64,000 nucleotides of DNA from NCBI GenBank assembly GCA_030765045.1, contig CM060964.1, forward strand, positions 150,710,705-150,774,704, given 5' to 3'. Each line of letters opens with the position of its first letter. Position 1 is the stretch's first letter. The notes below the pieces were generated by a model that was not told the DNA's origin, searched no databases, and saw nothing but the letters and a program-made list of their open reading frames with translations. Shown here one piece after another: positions 22,057 through 34,365 of the stretch. The position numbers were made by a program, and so were the translations under genes. The stretch is from Tenodera sinensis. Its lineage: Eukaryota > Arthropoda > Insecta > Mantodea > Mantidae.

Positions 22057-24100
22057 GAAGTGTTAGAATTTGTTTTGCAGTTACTGTATTTCTTGAGCGC
22101 AGAAACATGAGAGCAAGTTCCACAGCATTTGATTGTTATTTCTGCTTCTGTGTGCCATTGTTCCCGTAAAGGTAAGTAAGTGACTCGTATCTAACCTCTC
22201 ATTTACAAGTTTCATTCGTCAAGAACTAACGCGTGAAGTGTATCAATCTCTGAAATATAAAGTCAAGCTTCCAGACTTCAGGATAAGGGTTTGTTTTGTT
22301 TTCTTTTCCTGATGTTTATTAAATCATTTTAAACTAAAGAGCCGTAAGACTGTGCCACTAATTTGCAGTTAAAGAAATGAATGTAAATGAGAGTGACTAC
22401 GGTACCAAGGTTTAGACGGCCACAGAAAGTTAGAAACAAATGCTATAGGTATGTCCAATTGTCCAGTCCAATTGATCACATGATGTCGCGAGATTTCTTT
22501 CTCTGAGGCGGAGGGGTGGGGGTGGACGGGGGGCGGGGGGCAGGTCACCTGAACGATGCAGTTAATGTTTTAGAGTAAATGTAGCTTGCTCCTCCATTAA
22601 AGAAGTGCTAAATTTATTTGGCAAATTTTGAAAAGATGCCTAGCAATTTTGTGTAGCTATTCTCTACTTATTGCATAATATCCTTTGATTCCATTGTGAA
22701 TGTGTATCATTGATAAGCACCGTAACACTGTGAAATCAAGTAGGTACTCTTTGCTGGAATGAATAGCATTTTTATTCACCAATAGAATCTTTCCATTTTT
22801 AGTTACTGAATGTCCTTAGCTCTAATGAAAGATTGTTCGTCTTCAATCTAAGTGGCACACACTTTCCGCCACTTAAAATCCACTTTCATCTTCATTTCTA
22901 CTTTTTCAATTAACCTACATAGTATGTGATAGGCCTATTCAGGTTTTAACATGTTAAATTAACGTTTGTGGGTAAGAATACTCTACACTTTATTATTCCT
23001 TAATCACTATCGAAATTATCATGTTTTTATCCCTTCTGGCTTCACTAAATGTTCTGTGCTTGATCTCACAATTATTTGTGTTTACTTACAATATTTGCAC
23101 TTGAGTTGGAGTGTTCGTTGTGATTCCTTGAAGGAGCAGTTGCAATGGATTTAGGAATATTTTATTTTTTAAACTGCAAATGGTTTTTTACTTCATTTCC
23201 TTTCCACGTATACAAGCATTTTCCTTTAAATTTCTTTTTGGCGTCACTCCTTTAGTACCTACTATACCTATCCTTAGTTGTCGTTACCTTCTGTGCATGA
23301 AACACAAGTAAGTGTTTAAAAGATCCGCACAGTGATCCGGTGTCTTGAATATACCTTATATTGGTTTTATTCATTTTGGGAAATGTGAATTGAAGGCAAA
23401 CGAGTTCGTGAAACGCTAGTTTTGAAGTCACGCTACAATAAAGGATATTCCTGACCGCGTGGGTTTTTTACGTGTTCTTTATTTCTACCTCTGTGTCGAT
23501 TCTAATGTCAGCATAATTTCAGCTGTTCCATGAAAATAGTCGCGCATATGGAATAAAGAATTAAAAAGCATCGAATTACCATTGGAAGTCCGAGGAAATC
23601 TCCACACTTGATCGAGATGTTCAAGAAAATATGAAAGCCGAAATATCATTGCAGTATCCGACAGGTTTGCGAATCTTTCGTTATAGAATTGACAATAACT
23701 TGTGCTGCGCAAACCATTGTGTACAATCCAAATTTTGAGTAAAATGCTGCATCTACAATAAATTAAACCGTTTTGTGCGTTGCAGAACTTGGTCTTTCAC
23801 AGCTGTCATCTGCGATTCAGTGTGGTCTCCACTTCCCTCATGAATTCTGTGTGCTCTGAGATGCATTTTTTATCTAATCTCTGTGTTGTCAATGTTCTTA
23901 GTTACATTGGTTCCTATTTCACTCCTATTGTGGATATGTACGGCCATGCAAAAATGACTGAGCGCATTAGGATGGCGTCATGTTCAGCGCGGTTTACACA
24001 AGTCGATATTCCTACATGTATCCATGTATCGTCTATCGGACACTCAAAAAAGCTGTGTTTTGAATCACCACTCTCATGTGTATTTGCGAGTATGTATACA
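22057..24100. other. Unannotated intronic sequence
   Basis: A short G-rich stretch at about 22505-22545; otherwise AT-rich with no recognisable element. Confidence 0.5.
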
Positions 24101-24107
24101 AATGACG

Positions 24108-25505
24108 GACAAACGGGAGGGAGGGTGGACGGACGGGCGGGCGGGCGGGCGGGCGAAAGGGTGAGAGGGAGGGAGGGGCGGACGGAAGGGAGGGACGGGC
24201 GGAGAGGCGGGCGGAAGGGAGGTACGGACAGACGGAAGGGAGGGAGGGAGGGCGGAAGAGAGGGAGGGACGGACGGAAGGGAGGGAGGGCGGACGGAAGG
24301 GAGGAAGGGAGGGACGGACGGAAGGGAGGGCGGATGGACGGACGGGCGGGCGGAAGGGTGGGAGGTAGGGGCGGAAGGGAGGGACGGACGGACAGAGGGA
24401 TGGTCAGACGGATGGACGGACGGAAGGGAGGGAGGGCGGAAGGGTGGGAGGGACGGACGGAAGGGAGGCCGGATGGACGGACGGGTGGGACGGGCGGAAG
24501 GGTGGGACGGGCGGAAGGGAGGGACGGACGGACGGACGGGCGGGCGGAAGGGTGGGAGGGCGGAAGGGTGGGCGGAAAGGAGGGAGGGACGGATAAACGT
24601 ACGGAGGGAAGGACGGACGGAAGGGCGAGAGTGTGGGCGGAAGGAAGGGAGGGACGGGCGGGCGGCTGGAAGTTTGGGAGGGACGGAGTGAGGGACGGAC
24701 GGGCGGCCGGGTGGGCGGGAGGGAGGGGTGGGAATGACGGACTGACTGACGGACGGAGGGGTGGACGGACGGACGGGAGGGAGGGACGGACGGACGGGTG
24801 GAAGTCTAGGAGGGACGGAGTGAGGGACGGACGGGCGGCCGGGCGGGCGGGAGGGAGTGGTGGGAATGACGGACTGACTGACTGACGGACGGAGGGACGG
24901 ACGGATGGAAGGGGGGAGGGGGGAGGGTGGAGGGGAGGGAGGGACGGACGGGCGGGCGGGTGGAAGGCTGGGAGGGACGGATTGAGGGACGGACGGGCGG
25001 CCGGGAGGGAGGGGTGGGAATGACGGACTGACTGACGGACGGAGGGACGGACGGACGGAAGGCTGGGAGGGACGGACGGGCGGCCGGGCGGGCGAGAGGG
25101 AGGGGTGGGAATGACGGACGGACTGACTGACGGACGGAGGGACGGACGGATGGAAGGGGGGAGGGGGGAGGGGGGAGGGTGGAGGGGAGGGAGGGACGGA
25201 CGGGCGGGCGGGTGGAAGGCTGGGAGGGACGGATTGAGGGACGGACGGGCGGCCGGGAGGGAGGGGTGGGAATGACGGACTGACTGACGGACGGAGGGAC
25301 GGACGGACGGAAGGCTGGGAGGGACGGACGGGCGGCCGGGCGGGCGAGAGGGAGGGGTGGGAATGACGGACGGACTGACTGACGGACGGAGGGACGGACG
25401 GACGGACGGAAGGGTGGGAGGGTGAAGGGGAGGGAGGGACGGGCGAATGGGAGGGAGGGACGGACGAGCGGAGGGATGGGTGGATGGATGGACGGACTAA
25501 CGGAC
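24108..25505. repeat. G-rich (GGAC/GGAG/GGCG)n minisatellite, 1.4 kb
   Basis: The + strand is built of 4-bp units of the type GGAC, GGAG, GGCG and GGTG, with GACT interruptions. From about 24900 there is a higher-order repeat of roughly 245 bp (compare 24898-25140 with 25140-25385). A 539-codon Pro/Ser frame and Gly/Arg frames run through it only because the unit lacks stops. Dense G-runs could form G-quadruplexes. Confidence 0.95.
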
Positions 25506-26245
25506 AGACAAATAAATAAGTAAATAGAAGCATAATCTTTCGTTTTACAGGAATAATAATTCCCCTTGTGCTTTATACCTCCTTTCTGTGTTTTATAAAA
25601 CTTTTTGCATACTGAAATGTCGTGAAATGAGGTTTTTATGTGTGATGTTGACGTAATGTAATTTTATACAGGAATAATATTGTTGAAGAAAATAGTTTAA
25701 TATTCCTGTATACTTCATTTTATCTTCTAATAGTCATTGGGATTCGTCTCGGAAAACGAAGACTTAATAATATGTACTACTTCACACTATTTGAGGTGGT
25801 TTGGAATGTTCTTGTTGGTCCATTTTCTGGAAAACCATGGAGGTTATAATAAAATAAGGAGATAATGAAGAATGTTACATTCTGATGTAGGTTTCTTGAA
25901 CTTTGAAATGTTAAGATGTCTTGATCTTGATAGGTCATATGCAGTACACGTGGGCCGTCTGCGAACAGATGGTGAAGTTACCTGCCAGCGAAATAAAATG
26001 ATTGCTAGAATAAGATAAGTGGTCTGCAGTACAGGACAGAGGGTTTTCAACATGGCATGATCAATATAAACCAATACTTCCCATAATATCAGCAATTTTC
26101 CATGCCTCCAAATGTGCTTATTACTCAACACCACACTTGCAAAACAATTTAACATATTATCTTTTGGTTTTCACTTAAGTTTCCACAGTGATACAAAACT
26201 GCTAATACCTCTAGCGTGTCAGGCATCCTTAGGGATTTGGGATTT
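25506..26245. other. Unannotated intronic sequence
   Basis: I find no repeat ends or coding signals here. Confidence 0.5.
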
Positions 26246-27087
26246 ACGCAAGCTGTTAAGGTAACCCATCTGTGAAATTTGAAAAATTTCCATTTTTCGT
26301 ACAATTCTTCTCAAATTTTGGGGATAGGCTTGTTGCTCAGAGTTAAAACAATATTATGAGTTTGAACATTATATCTTGAATAGTTTTTTTTAAATATATA
26401 TTTTTTTAATTTCTGTAAGGTTATGTGAAAAATGCTCCTCGGTGCATACTTTTCAACCAAGTACATTTCAACTTCTACAGCTAATCAATGACATATAGTG
26501 CTACAACATTTGGCTGGTGTTTTTTAGTAATTTATTTTGTTTGGGAGAAAAAAATTTGAAAATTGCATAATCCAATTTCTGAGAATTTTACCAATTTTAC
26601 AAATTCCTTTTTGAAATAAAATCTTTTTTATTAAGGTACAGCAAAAATTTAGAGCCATGTTTTAATTCTTATACTTTGAACAATATGTGTACCAATTTTC
26701 AAGAAAGTATCTGCAAAACTATGCACCAAGGACCATTTTGTATATAATCATGTGTAGGGCTCGGAAGTTCATGCCCTAAAAAACACTGAAATATGCATGC
26801 AAATATGCTCTTAAAAGCTTGAAAATATGCCAATAAATATGCACTATTTAATTAAAACGATTGATTTCCCTTTGCAGTACACAAGACAAGTTAGTATAAA
26901 TAAGAAATAAAGTTAGCTTATTCCTTAGAGGTTGAAGCAGAAGTGCTGCTAGTATTAACTGCTAAATTGCAGTTCACAACCAACACTACACAAATTTTCA
27001 ACAGTAAAACGTCGTCTGTTGTCTGGCAAAACACTTCTGTAACGTGAAAAACTTCTTTACATGTCACAAGATGTTATAGGGGCATAT

Positions 27088-28434
27088 TTAAACGATGTTA
27101 ACTGTTTCACAGAGAGTCAACTCTCTTGGTGCGACAGATGGTTTTCTTTCGAGGATGTCTCGAATATCGCACATCTGTTTATAACCAGAATTTTTTGAAA
27201 TTACATAATTCACTTTCTCTTTCACTTTTTGTCCTATGCTACCAGGAACCAAACTTAGATCACATATTGTTTTTTTCAAAGACAGTAAGTGATTCATGCA
27301 AAGGAGATCCTACAGCTTCCAATGCCGTTATGGCTGATGGGAAGAAAGAAAAATGGGCAGATATGAAACAGATCCTCTTTTAACCCAGTGCCTGATAGAA
27401 TATTTTGCAGTTTCTATTGCTGAAGCATATTTCGAGTTCAATGAATTAACAACTTCTTCGACTATTTCTATGTGCTCAGTATTATATAAAACTGCATCGA
27501 CCCATGTTCCCCATCGAGTTAACACTGGTGCAGGAGGAAGTCGGATATTAGGTACTGTTGATCTAAACAGCTTAACTCTTTTAGGAGATTTAACAAAAAT
27601 TCTCTTTCTACTAGACACAAATCTATCTACCAACGGGAAAGAATCACGTATTGTCTCAGAAATGCGATGAAGAGCGTGTGCCAAACAAGTTATATGAATT
27701 AAGTTAGGAAAAATACCTTTCAGAGTTTGTCCTGATTTTACCATATAACAACCTGCATCAGTAACAAATAAAAGTACCCGCTCGTATTTGATTCCACATG
27801 GCCATAGTAATTTCAAAGTGTCCATCACAAACTGGGTCACAGTTACATTGTTAGTGGCCGACAATTCGCACACATTAAGAAGATAAGGTGTAGTCTTTTG
27901 TTGATTATTTAAAGCATCCACGATTATATTAGCAATAGAACGGCGCTCTGAATCAGGGATTTCATCAACAAACAACCACACAAACTGATCCACTAATTCA
28001 TTTTGTATATTTGACAATACGTTATTGTAACAATGTCCTACATAAGTCCTAGGGAGTGTACTTTCTTCAGGCACATGCTGTCGAGTGTACTTGGCAAGAA
28101 AGTTTTTAAATGTCGGATTATTAGTTTTGAATAAGGGGATATCAGCAGCTAAAAATGCTTGACACAAGCCATAGGAAAACTCAGCAACCCTACTTCCTAA
28201 ACGCTCTACTAGCTGTTTTTGAACACGTTCTTTGTTTGCGAGTTTTCTGATTAAATTCTCCTTAGGTTTTGCTAAGTTTATGTGATGAACTATTTGAAAT
28301 CTTTTCTCACTCCCTACATCTTTCTCACACGCTCCACAAAACAGTGCCCTATTGTCTGTAGATATTAAATCACCCGAAAACTCGTTCTGTAAATTAATTA
28401 ATCTAGCCCTCGAAGTTGGTTTTATTTTCGACAT
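27088..28434 (-). pseudogene. hAT transposase (CGG-binding-protein/DUF659-like), C-terminally damaged
   Basis: From ATG 28434: a BED-like zinc finger region (LFCGACEKDVGSE then HHINLAKP), the block AFLAADIPLFKTNNPTFKNF, FVDEIPDSERRSIANIIV with the first catalytic Asp, VLLFVTDAGCYMVKSGQTLK with the second, then ITCLAHALHRISETIR and PVLTRWGTWVDAVLYN. The main frame runs 368 codons to 27328. A damaged continuation lies at 27088-27297. The C-terminal hAT dimerisation motif (C-x-ER-FS) is missing, so the enzyme is probably inactive. It is a distant paralogue of the transposase of hAT 2. Confidence 0.88.
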
Positions 28435-28704
28435 TTGAAGACCTTTTTAACATTTTATACGCCTTATTTAATTTGGTGGGAACCAGTTCACAACACGTTT
28501 ACGTTTGAAGACAACACACAACTACTGGTGGGCAGGCAAGCGTTGCTATAATCGTGCTGCTCAAAACGTTGACCTGCACTTTATCCTTGCTACTATAAAC
28601 CTCTCAGATAACGCACTGATTATTTTCTACGAACATACATATAATGAAAGGATGGAAACAGGGCATTCATGACTCAGCATTAGTTCTCGCCACCTCGCGA
28701 GTTG

Positions 28705-28940
28705 CATCATCATGTGCAATACTACCAATGTGAAAAATATACAGATGGAAAAAATAATAAAAATCCATCAAAATAATTAAAATATGCAATATAGTGGCTA
28801 TAATATTGAAATCTTAATGAGCTGTATCATCATGTGCAATATTACCAATATGAAAAATATTATCCAGATGGAAAACAATAATAAAAAACCATAGAAATCA
28901 TTAAAATATGCAATATAGGGGCTATAATATTGAAATAATA
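28705..28940. repeat. 118-bp tandem duplication inside hAT 1
   Basis: tcatcatgtgcaatactacc at about 28709 recurs as tcatcatgtgcaatattacc at about 28827. Each is followed by aatatgaaaaatat...cagatgg...aaaatatgcaatata. The unit is about 118 bp and lies upstream of the transposase gene, toward the right TIR. Confidence 0.9.
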
Positions 28941-29567
28941 TGCATTTATCAAAAATCAAGAAAATATGCAGTTATATGCACCATAAAATCATGTCCAAAT
29001 AACTAAAAATTCCATAATTCGTGCACATAATGTAAAAGCATACATTTTAACCCCTATGAAAAAACATGCAAATGCATGAACTTCCTAGCCCTAATCATGT
29101 GTAGAGCGAGGACATATATCCACTGAAGAAGAAATCAGGTTGACTGCACGGCGAATTGCTTGCTTGACGTTATCGCTGCTACCTCTGACGGAGGGGGGAA
29201 CAGCGTGCTGTGGTTCAGTATGACAGCTGCACCGTACAGATAAGGGAGTGTTATTTTCTGTGCGGTCCGTGTTTACATACAAGGTGAATAATGTCTTCAG
29301 CTTTAGGTGATCCCCGCCACTTCTGAGATTGACTTCGTCGAGCAAAGAAGATTATTGTGGCTGAAATCTCTCTCCAAGAATTATTGCAGCTCACAAATAC
29401 TGACTTTGTGCTAATTTGCATACCTACTACAATAACTTAACTGACTAGCGGGTAAGGTAGCACGGTCTTAGCCATCAGTCCTTTGACTGGTAAGGCGCCT
29501 TCGGGTCCTGGCCCTCTGCAACCTGCGCCAATCAGCGCTCGCTGCTACTACACGAACTGGACAGACT

Positions 29568-31439
29568 ATGGACAATTCTAACATGACAACTTCTACGCCT
29601 GTACCCCAACCTACCACTGTACCATCAGCATCAATACAAGAGTCCCCTGCTCTCTACTATCTAGCGGGAGGAAACCTTCAACTCTACATGGATCAAGCGC
29701 TGGTGATCAACCCGCAAATTCCGCTAACAGCAGAGACTCACCGCATCTTGTTAAATGAGAAACAGGCGCGCAAACAGTACATGACGCAAGCCGACCACCA
29801 TTTACTACAGAGCATATCCAATGACAACGTGCCAAGAGGAGACCTTGCGACGTTGTATAAAACACTGTCGGCACATAAATTGCGTGTTGAGGCAATTGAC
29901 GAGTACCTAACTCAGCATACTCAGGCTGTCTCTCACCAAGAACAACAGTGGCAAACAGTCACGACTAAACGAAAGAGAAATGTACAACCCTCTTCATCTA
30001 CTCCTGCGCATTCTACAAACAGGTTCCAGCCATTGGCTACTGACAACCCAACTGCTACTACCTCACTGGCTCCTGCAAACACTGAGCCCCCAATGGACAT
30101 CTCTGAACCTGCACAGGAGAATCCTCCACAGGACACGCCTCCACAAAGATCGCAGAGAACAACTCCAATCTTCCTTCGGGAACCGGAAAAGGCACGAGAA
30201 ATAACTACACATCTCAACACCACACACCCTGACGTGGTTTACACCGTTCGCAACATGAGTGGCACTATTGCACTCATGCCCAGCACTCCGGATGATCACC
30301 GGAAAATCCGTAAAGTGCTGAGTGACAGCTCGGTGCAATTTTTGACCACCCTATTGCCCGACGAAAAACTGCTGTATGTCACACTCAAAGACCTCCCAAT
30401 GTATATCACGGAGTCAGATGTAACGGCACACCTCACAGCCTTAGGCTACCCAGTTGAGAGAGTAGGACAACTCCGCTCAAACAGAAACCAACGTCAGCTG
30501 TTACCTCACTTTCGAGTGGCGCTCAAAAAGGAGGCCATTACACCAAACATCTACAAGGAGACGAAGATGTTCAACCCCCTTGTGCGTGTTGAACCCTACA
30601 GACCACCAGCTACCCCCTTGCAATGCACAAACTGTCAACAGTTTCAACATAGTGCAGCAGGTTGTCGCCTACGTACCGTCTGCTCCTTCTGTGGGGAGCA
30701 AGGCCACAAACATACGGACTGCCCACTACCTGGTGTCCAGGGCGCCACGCCAACTTGCTATAACTGCGGAGGTAACCACTCCTGCCGATATGCGAAATGC
30801 CCCGTTTGGCAAGAGGCTCGCATTGAAATGCTACTAAACAAAAATGGACAGCGCACCCGATATGACGCTGCACCGAGAAGTGGAAACCCTTTGGGTCTCC
30901 CCAGAGAAGCCTTCCGAGGTGCCCGCTTCCCAGGGCTAGGACCTGTTGAAAGAGTGCAACACCCCACATATGCTGCAGCCCTCACAGTTGATACCACTCC
31001 CTCTGGGACGGCCCCGCCTACACCAGCAGCTCCTATTCCCCAGCAAATCCGTCCGGCATCTTTACCGGCTCCCACAGCTGCTCCTCAACAGCCCACTCTT
31101 CCAAGCTCCACCAGTGCTGCCATCATACCTGCAGCAGTTACCAAGACCCACCGCAGAACGCCCTTCTTAGCCGAACCCTCCAAGGCACTTCCCCAACGAC
31201 AACCTGCGCAGAAGCGCCTGTTAGCATACCCACCGTCGTCACAAACTGCGCCGCCAAATGCGCTCATTCCAGATGAAGGTTTTCTCACTTTAATGGCCAA
31301 GATTCCACTAACTCTGCAAGCAAACTTCGCCACCATTCTGGCTGAGGCCCTAACTCAGCGGCCGGCTCATATAGCTGCTGAAACCATACTGGTTTACACT
31401 GTCTATAATTTCATGTCCCAATATGGCAGACAGACGTAA
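29568..31439 (+). CDS. LINE copy 2 ORF1: gag-like nucleic-acid chaperone, 623 aa
   Basis: An intact frame starts at ATG 29568. The first 200 residues are Gln/Thr/Pro-rich with a helical region. Residues about 215-340 (PIFLREPEKAREITTHL through LPDEKLLYVTLKDLPMYITE) form the RRM-like plus PRE_C2HC-type region of Jockey ORF1 proteins. Three CCHC knuckles follow: CTNCQQFQHSAAGC, CSFCGEQGHKHTDC, CYNCGGNHSCRYAKC. The tail is Pro/Ala-rich. The protein would bind the LINE RNA and form the ribonucleoprotein for target-primed reverse transcription. Its stop overlaps the ORF2 start (31423), a compact arrangement suggesting reinitiation. Length is normal for Jockey ORF1. Confidence 0.92.
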   Translation: MDNSNMTTSTPVPQPTTVPSASIQESPALYYLAGGNLQLYMDQALVINPQIPLTAETHRILLNEKQARKQYMTQADHHLLQSISNDNVPRGDLATLYKTLSAHKLRVEAIDEYLTQHTQAVSHQEQQWQTVTTKRKRNVQPSSSTPAHSTNRFQPLATDNPTATTSLAPANTEPPMDISEPAQENPPQDTPPQRSQRTTPIFLREPEKAREITTHLNTTHPDVVYTVRNMSGTIALMPSTPDDHRKIRKVLSDSSVQFLTTLLPDEKLLYVTLKDLPMYITESDVTAHLTALGYPVERVGQLRSNRNQRQLLPHFRVALKKEAITPNIYKETKMFNPLVRVEPYRPPATPLQCTNCQQFQHSAAGCRLRTVCSFCGEQGHKHTDCPLPGVQGATPTCYNCGGNHSCRYAKCPVWQEARIEMLLNKNGQRTRYDAAPRSGNPLGLPREAFRGARFPGLGPVERVQHPTYAAALTVDTTPSGTAPPTPAAPIPQQIRPASLPAPTAAPQQPTLPSSTSAAIIPAAVTKTHRRTPFLAEPSKALPQRQPAQKRLLAYPPSSQTAPPNALIPDEGFLTLMAKIPLTLQANFATILAEALTQRPAHIAAETILVYTVYNFMSQYGRQT

Positions 31440-34117
31440 TTCCCTTCCCAACGTCTTCGGATTCAAAATCTGTTCCTGGAATGCCAACGGCCTACGTGGC
31501 AAACTGCCAGAACTTAAAAACTTTGTCGCTGTCAATAAACTTACAGTTTTATTGATCCAGGAGACTCACCTATCTCCGCATCACAAAGCCACAATCCCGG
31601 GCATGATTTGCCATAGGACTGACAGAGACGATGGCTTTGGCGGCACCGCAGTTTATATCAACCGTAATCTGCAACATCATCGACTACAACTACCAAACAC
31701 AGCTGGCCTGGAAGGGACAGGCATACAGGTGGCCACGAGCAAAGGGCCTCTAAATGTATTTTCTATATACATACCACCCAAACGACCCATCAGTCATCGG
31801 GACTTGGACGCTGTGTTTTTCTCTGACACACCCACTCTAGCAATGGGTGATTATAATGCCAAGCACCAGCTGTGGAACTCCACAGTTACAAACCATCGAG
31901 GTATAGTACTGGAGACTTACATAGCTAGTAGAGGACTCGCCGTTATTGCTCCAACGTCGCCTACCATTACTCACGGTGACCGACGGCCGCCGGATTGGCT
32001 GGACATTGCCATCCTGAACAACATTCGCACACATCCCACAATATTTACTGTTCCGGAGCTATCCTCTGACCACTACCCGGTACTGCTGACATTCAGGACT
32101 AGGCCTACTGCGAAAGCCCCTGCCAGCAGTCAATCCTAGAAGGACCAACTGGGGTAGATACACCACCTTAATGGCTGCGAGGCCTGCCACCATTCAGTCG
32201 TGCCAAAGCATCATAGAAGCAGACGAACTGGCAGCTACCATCACTGCCACTATGTCTACTGCCATGGCGGAAGCGACACCACCTCGACGGCAATCTATCA
32301 TAAATCAGCATCCTCTCCCTTATGAAGTTCGGCAACTTATAGCGTCAAAAAACAAAGCCAGGCGCAAATTTCAACAGTCGCGCAATCCCCTGCATAAAAG
32401 GGAATGGAATCGCCTTCATTATATAGTGAAAACCGAATTGCAATACCATGCAAACGAAGAGTGGGAAAGACGCCTGAGCTCTCTGGACACAGTAGATTCT
32501 TCGCTATGGAGGATGTCCAAATCAATACTGCGCATCCCTTCCTCAGACCCTCCCCTAATTGTCAATGGAAGAGTTGCCCAATCTGCAAGGGAGAAAGTAG
32601 AACTTCTGGCCGAACATCTAGCCTCCACTTTCTACCCAGCTGAACCCCTTGATGATGAGATCGCCAGTGATGTCGACACTATGGTGCGAGAATACATCTC
32701 TGCCCCCTTCCAACACGAGGAATTGGTCCTTACCTCGACTGAAGAGGTCAGTTCCATTGTGGCCTCCGTTCGCCCCTTCAAAGCTACTGGCACTGATAAC
32801 GTGCCCTACGCTGCCTTCAAAGCATTACCACCTGAGTGGGTAGCACTGCTAGTTCATCTGTTTAACAGCCTACTTCGACTGGCTTATTTCCCTACTGCAT
32901 GGAAGCATGCAAAAATAATAACATTGCCAAAGCCAGGGAAAAACCCACAACATCCGGGAAATCACAGACCTATCAGCGTGTTACCAGCCATAAGCAAGCT
33001 GTATGAGAAGATCATACAGTCACGATTGACGAGCCTGCTTGAACGGCACAATGTGTTACGACCAGAACAGTTTGGCTTTAGACGACAGCACTCCACAACG
33101 CATCAACTCTTACGCCTGGTGGATGAAGTCATAGGCAGGTTTAACAATAGACACTATGTTGCAGCCCTATTCCTGGACATCTCCCGAGCCTTTGATACAG
33201 TCTGGCATCAAGGACTCCTACACCGACTCATAAATTACGACATTCCTCCCTATCTTGTTCATCTTATCCATAGTTTCCTATCCAAGCGATCCTTTGTTGT
33301 CTCCAGGGACAGCATTCAGTCCCAAACATATTCCGTTAAAGCAGGGGTACCCCAAGGCAGTGTCTTGGGCCCCTTGCTCTTTCTTACCTATATTAATAGT
33401 CTTCCTTCTCTCCGGGGCTGCAACGTCTACTTATTTGCTGATGACACAGCGATAACAACCGCTTCGTCCCACCATGACATAGCGACTAAACGCCTTCAAC
33501 GCTACGCCAATATGTTGACAGCTTGGTTTTCTGCTTGGCGACTTAAGCTCAATGCCGCCAAATCCCAAGCCGTCACCTTTACCAGGCGTCGCCTGCAAGA
33601 TGTGGAAGAATTACAGCTGTCGGGTAACCAAATCCCCTGGTCCACCGAAGTGAATTATCTGGGTGTTAAACTCGATATGCGACTAACTTGGAAGGCTCAC
33701 ATCACAGCCCAATCATCAAAAGTTAACAAAAGAATGGCCATGCTATATCCACTGATTAATAAGAAATCTCCAATGAGCCTAAGGAACAAACTCCTGTTAT
33801 ATAAGCAGGTATTACGTCCAGTTATGGTCTACGCCTGTCAAGTTTGGAGAGCCGCTGCCAAATCTAATTTATACCATCTACAAGTTCTACAGAACCGCTT
33901 CCTCCGAATAGCAACTTCAGCCGACTGGTATATACCAAACGACAACATCCACAAAGATCTTTCCTTCCCCACCCTTCCAGATTACATATTACATCTCTCC
34001 CACAGTTTCTATGCCAATCTCCAAACCAACTTCAACCAACTCATCCGCGGCCTGGGTGAATATGATCTGGACCCAGGAGAAACCTACAAAAAACCCAGAC
34101 TTGTACTTGGACCATAA
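31423..34117 (+). pseudogene. LINE copy 2 ORF2: endonuclease plus reverse transcriptase, one frameshift
   Basis: Codons 31423-32139 are the APE endonuclease: CSWNANGLRGKLPELKNFV, LLIQETHL, GDYNAKHQLWNS, LSSDHYPVLL. A one-base shift near 32130 ends this frame at TAG 32137-32139. The second frame is open from about 32138 through the first Met at 32171 to 34117 and gives the complete reverse transcriptase: AWKHAKIITLPKPGKNPQHP, HRPISVLPAISKLYEKII, FGFRRQHST, FLDISRAFDTVWH, GVPQGSVLGPLLFL, YLFADDTAI, then the thumb with LGVKLDMRLTWKAH and the C-terminal Cys-poor end. All catalytic residues are present (ADD box). With that one shift repaired the element would look intact. Confidence 0.92.
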
Positions 34118-34160
34118 GACAATAACAAGACAACAATTTCATCATCTACTCCATAACCAT

Positions 34161-34205
<45 letters not shown>

Positions 34206-34365
34206 ACCCTAGAAATTCATTACCACCCTTACCCCACCATCAGTTTCTCTAATACACTACCATATGCCAGTAGGGGACTATGTCCCGGTATGGCAAGAGT
34301 CGGAGGGCGCCTCCCATAGGGAGGATAACCCCTCAGTGACCCCCCACGATGAGTCTTTAGGTGAT

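Larger units (their letters stand above)
26755..29093 (-). mobile_element. hAT transposon 1 (2.3 kb)
   Basis: TIRs: left TAGGGCTCGGAAGTTCATGC at 26755, right (reverse complement) TAGGGCTAGGAAGTTCATGC ending at 29093. The 8-bp duplication atcatgtg lies at 26747-26754 and 29094-29101. AATATGC-type motifs cluster near both ends, as hAT transposase-binding repeats do. It contains one transposase gene on the minus strand and a 118-bp tandem duplication. Confidence 0.93.
29312..34354 (+). mobile_element. Jockey-type LINE (copy 2), nearly full length
   Basis: The 11-bp target duplication ctttaggtgat lies at 29301-29311 and 34355-34365. Removing the insert rejoins ATG-TCT-TCA-GCT-TTA-GGT-GAT (29291-29311) in frame with the hAT 2 transposase, which confirms the boundaries. 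It has a 256-nt 5' UTR, ORF1, an overlapping ORF2 and a 3' UTR of about 240 nt with an internal A tract of about 43 nt (34161-34203). Only one clear frame break (in ORF2) was found, so it is a young copy. Confidence 0.9.

Noticed and set aside
23780..25533. 539-codon Pro/Ser-rich and 303-codon Gly/Arg-rich proteins
   Set aside because: The minisatellite unit lacks stop codons in several frames; the unique ends do not resemble any protein.
34161..34203. A-tract as the 3' end of LINE copy 2
   Set aside because: The duplicated ctttaggtgat and restored transposase frame place the end at 34354.
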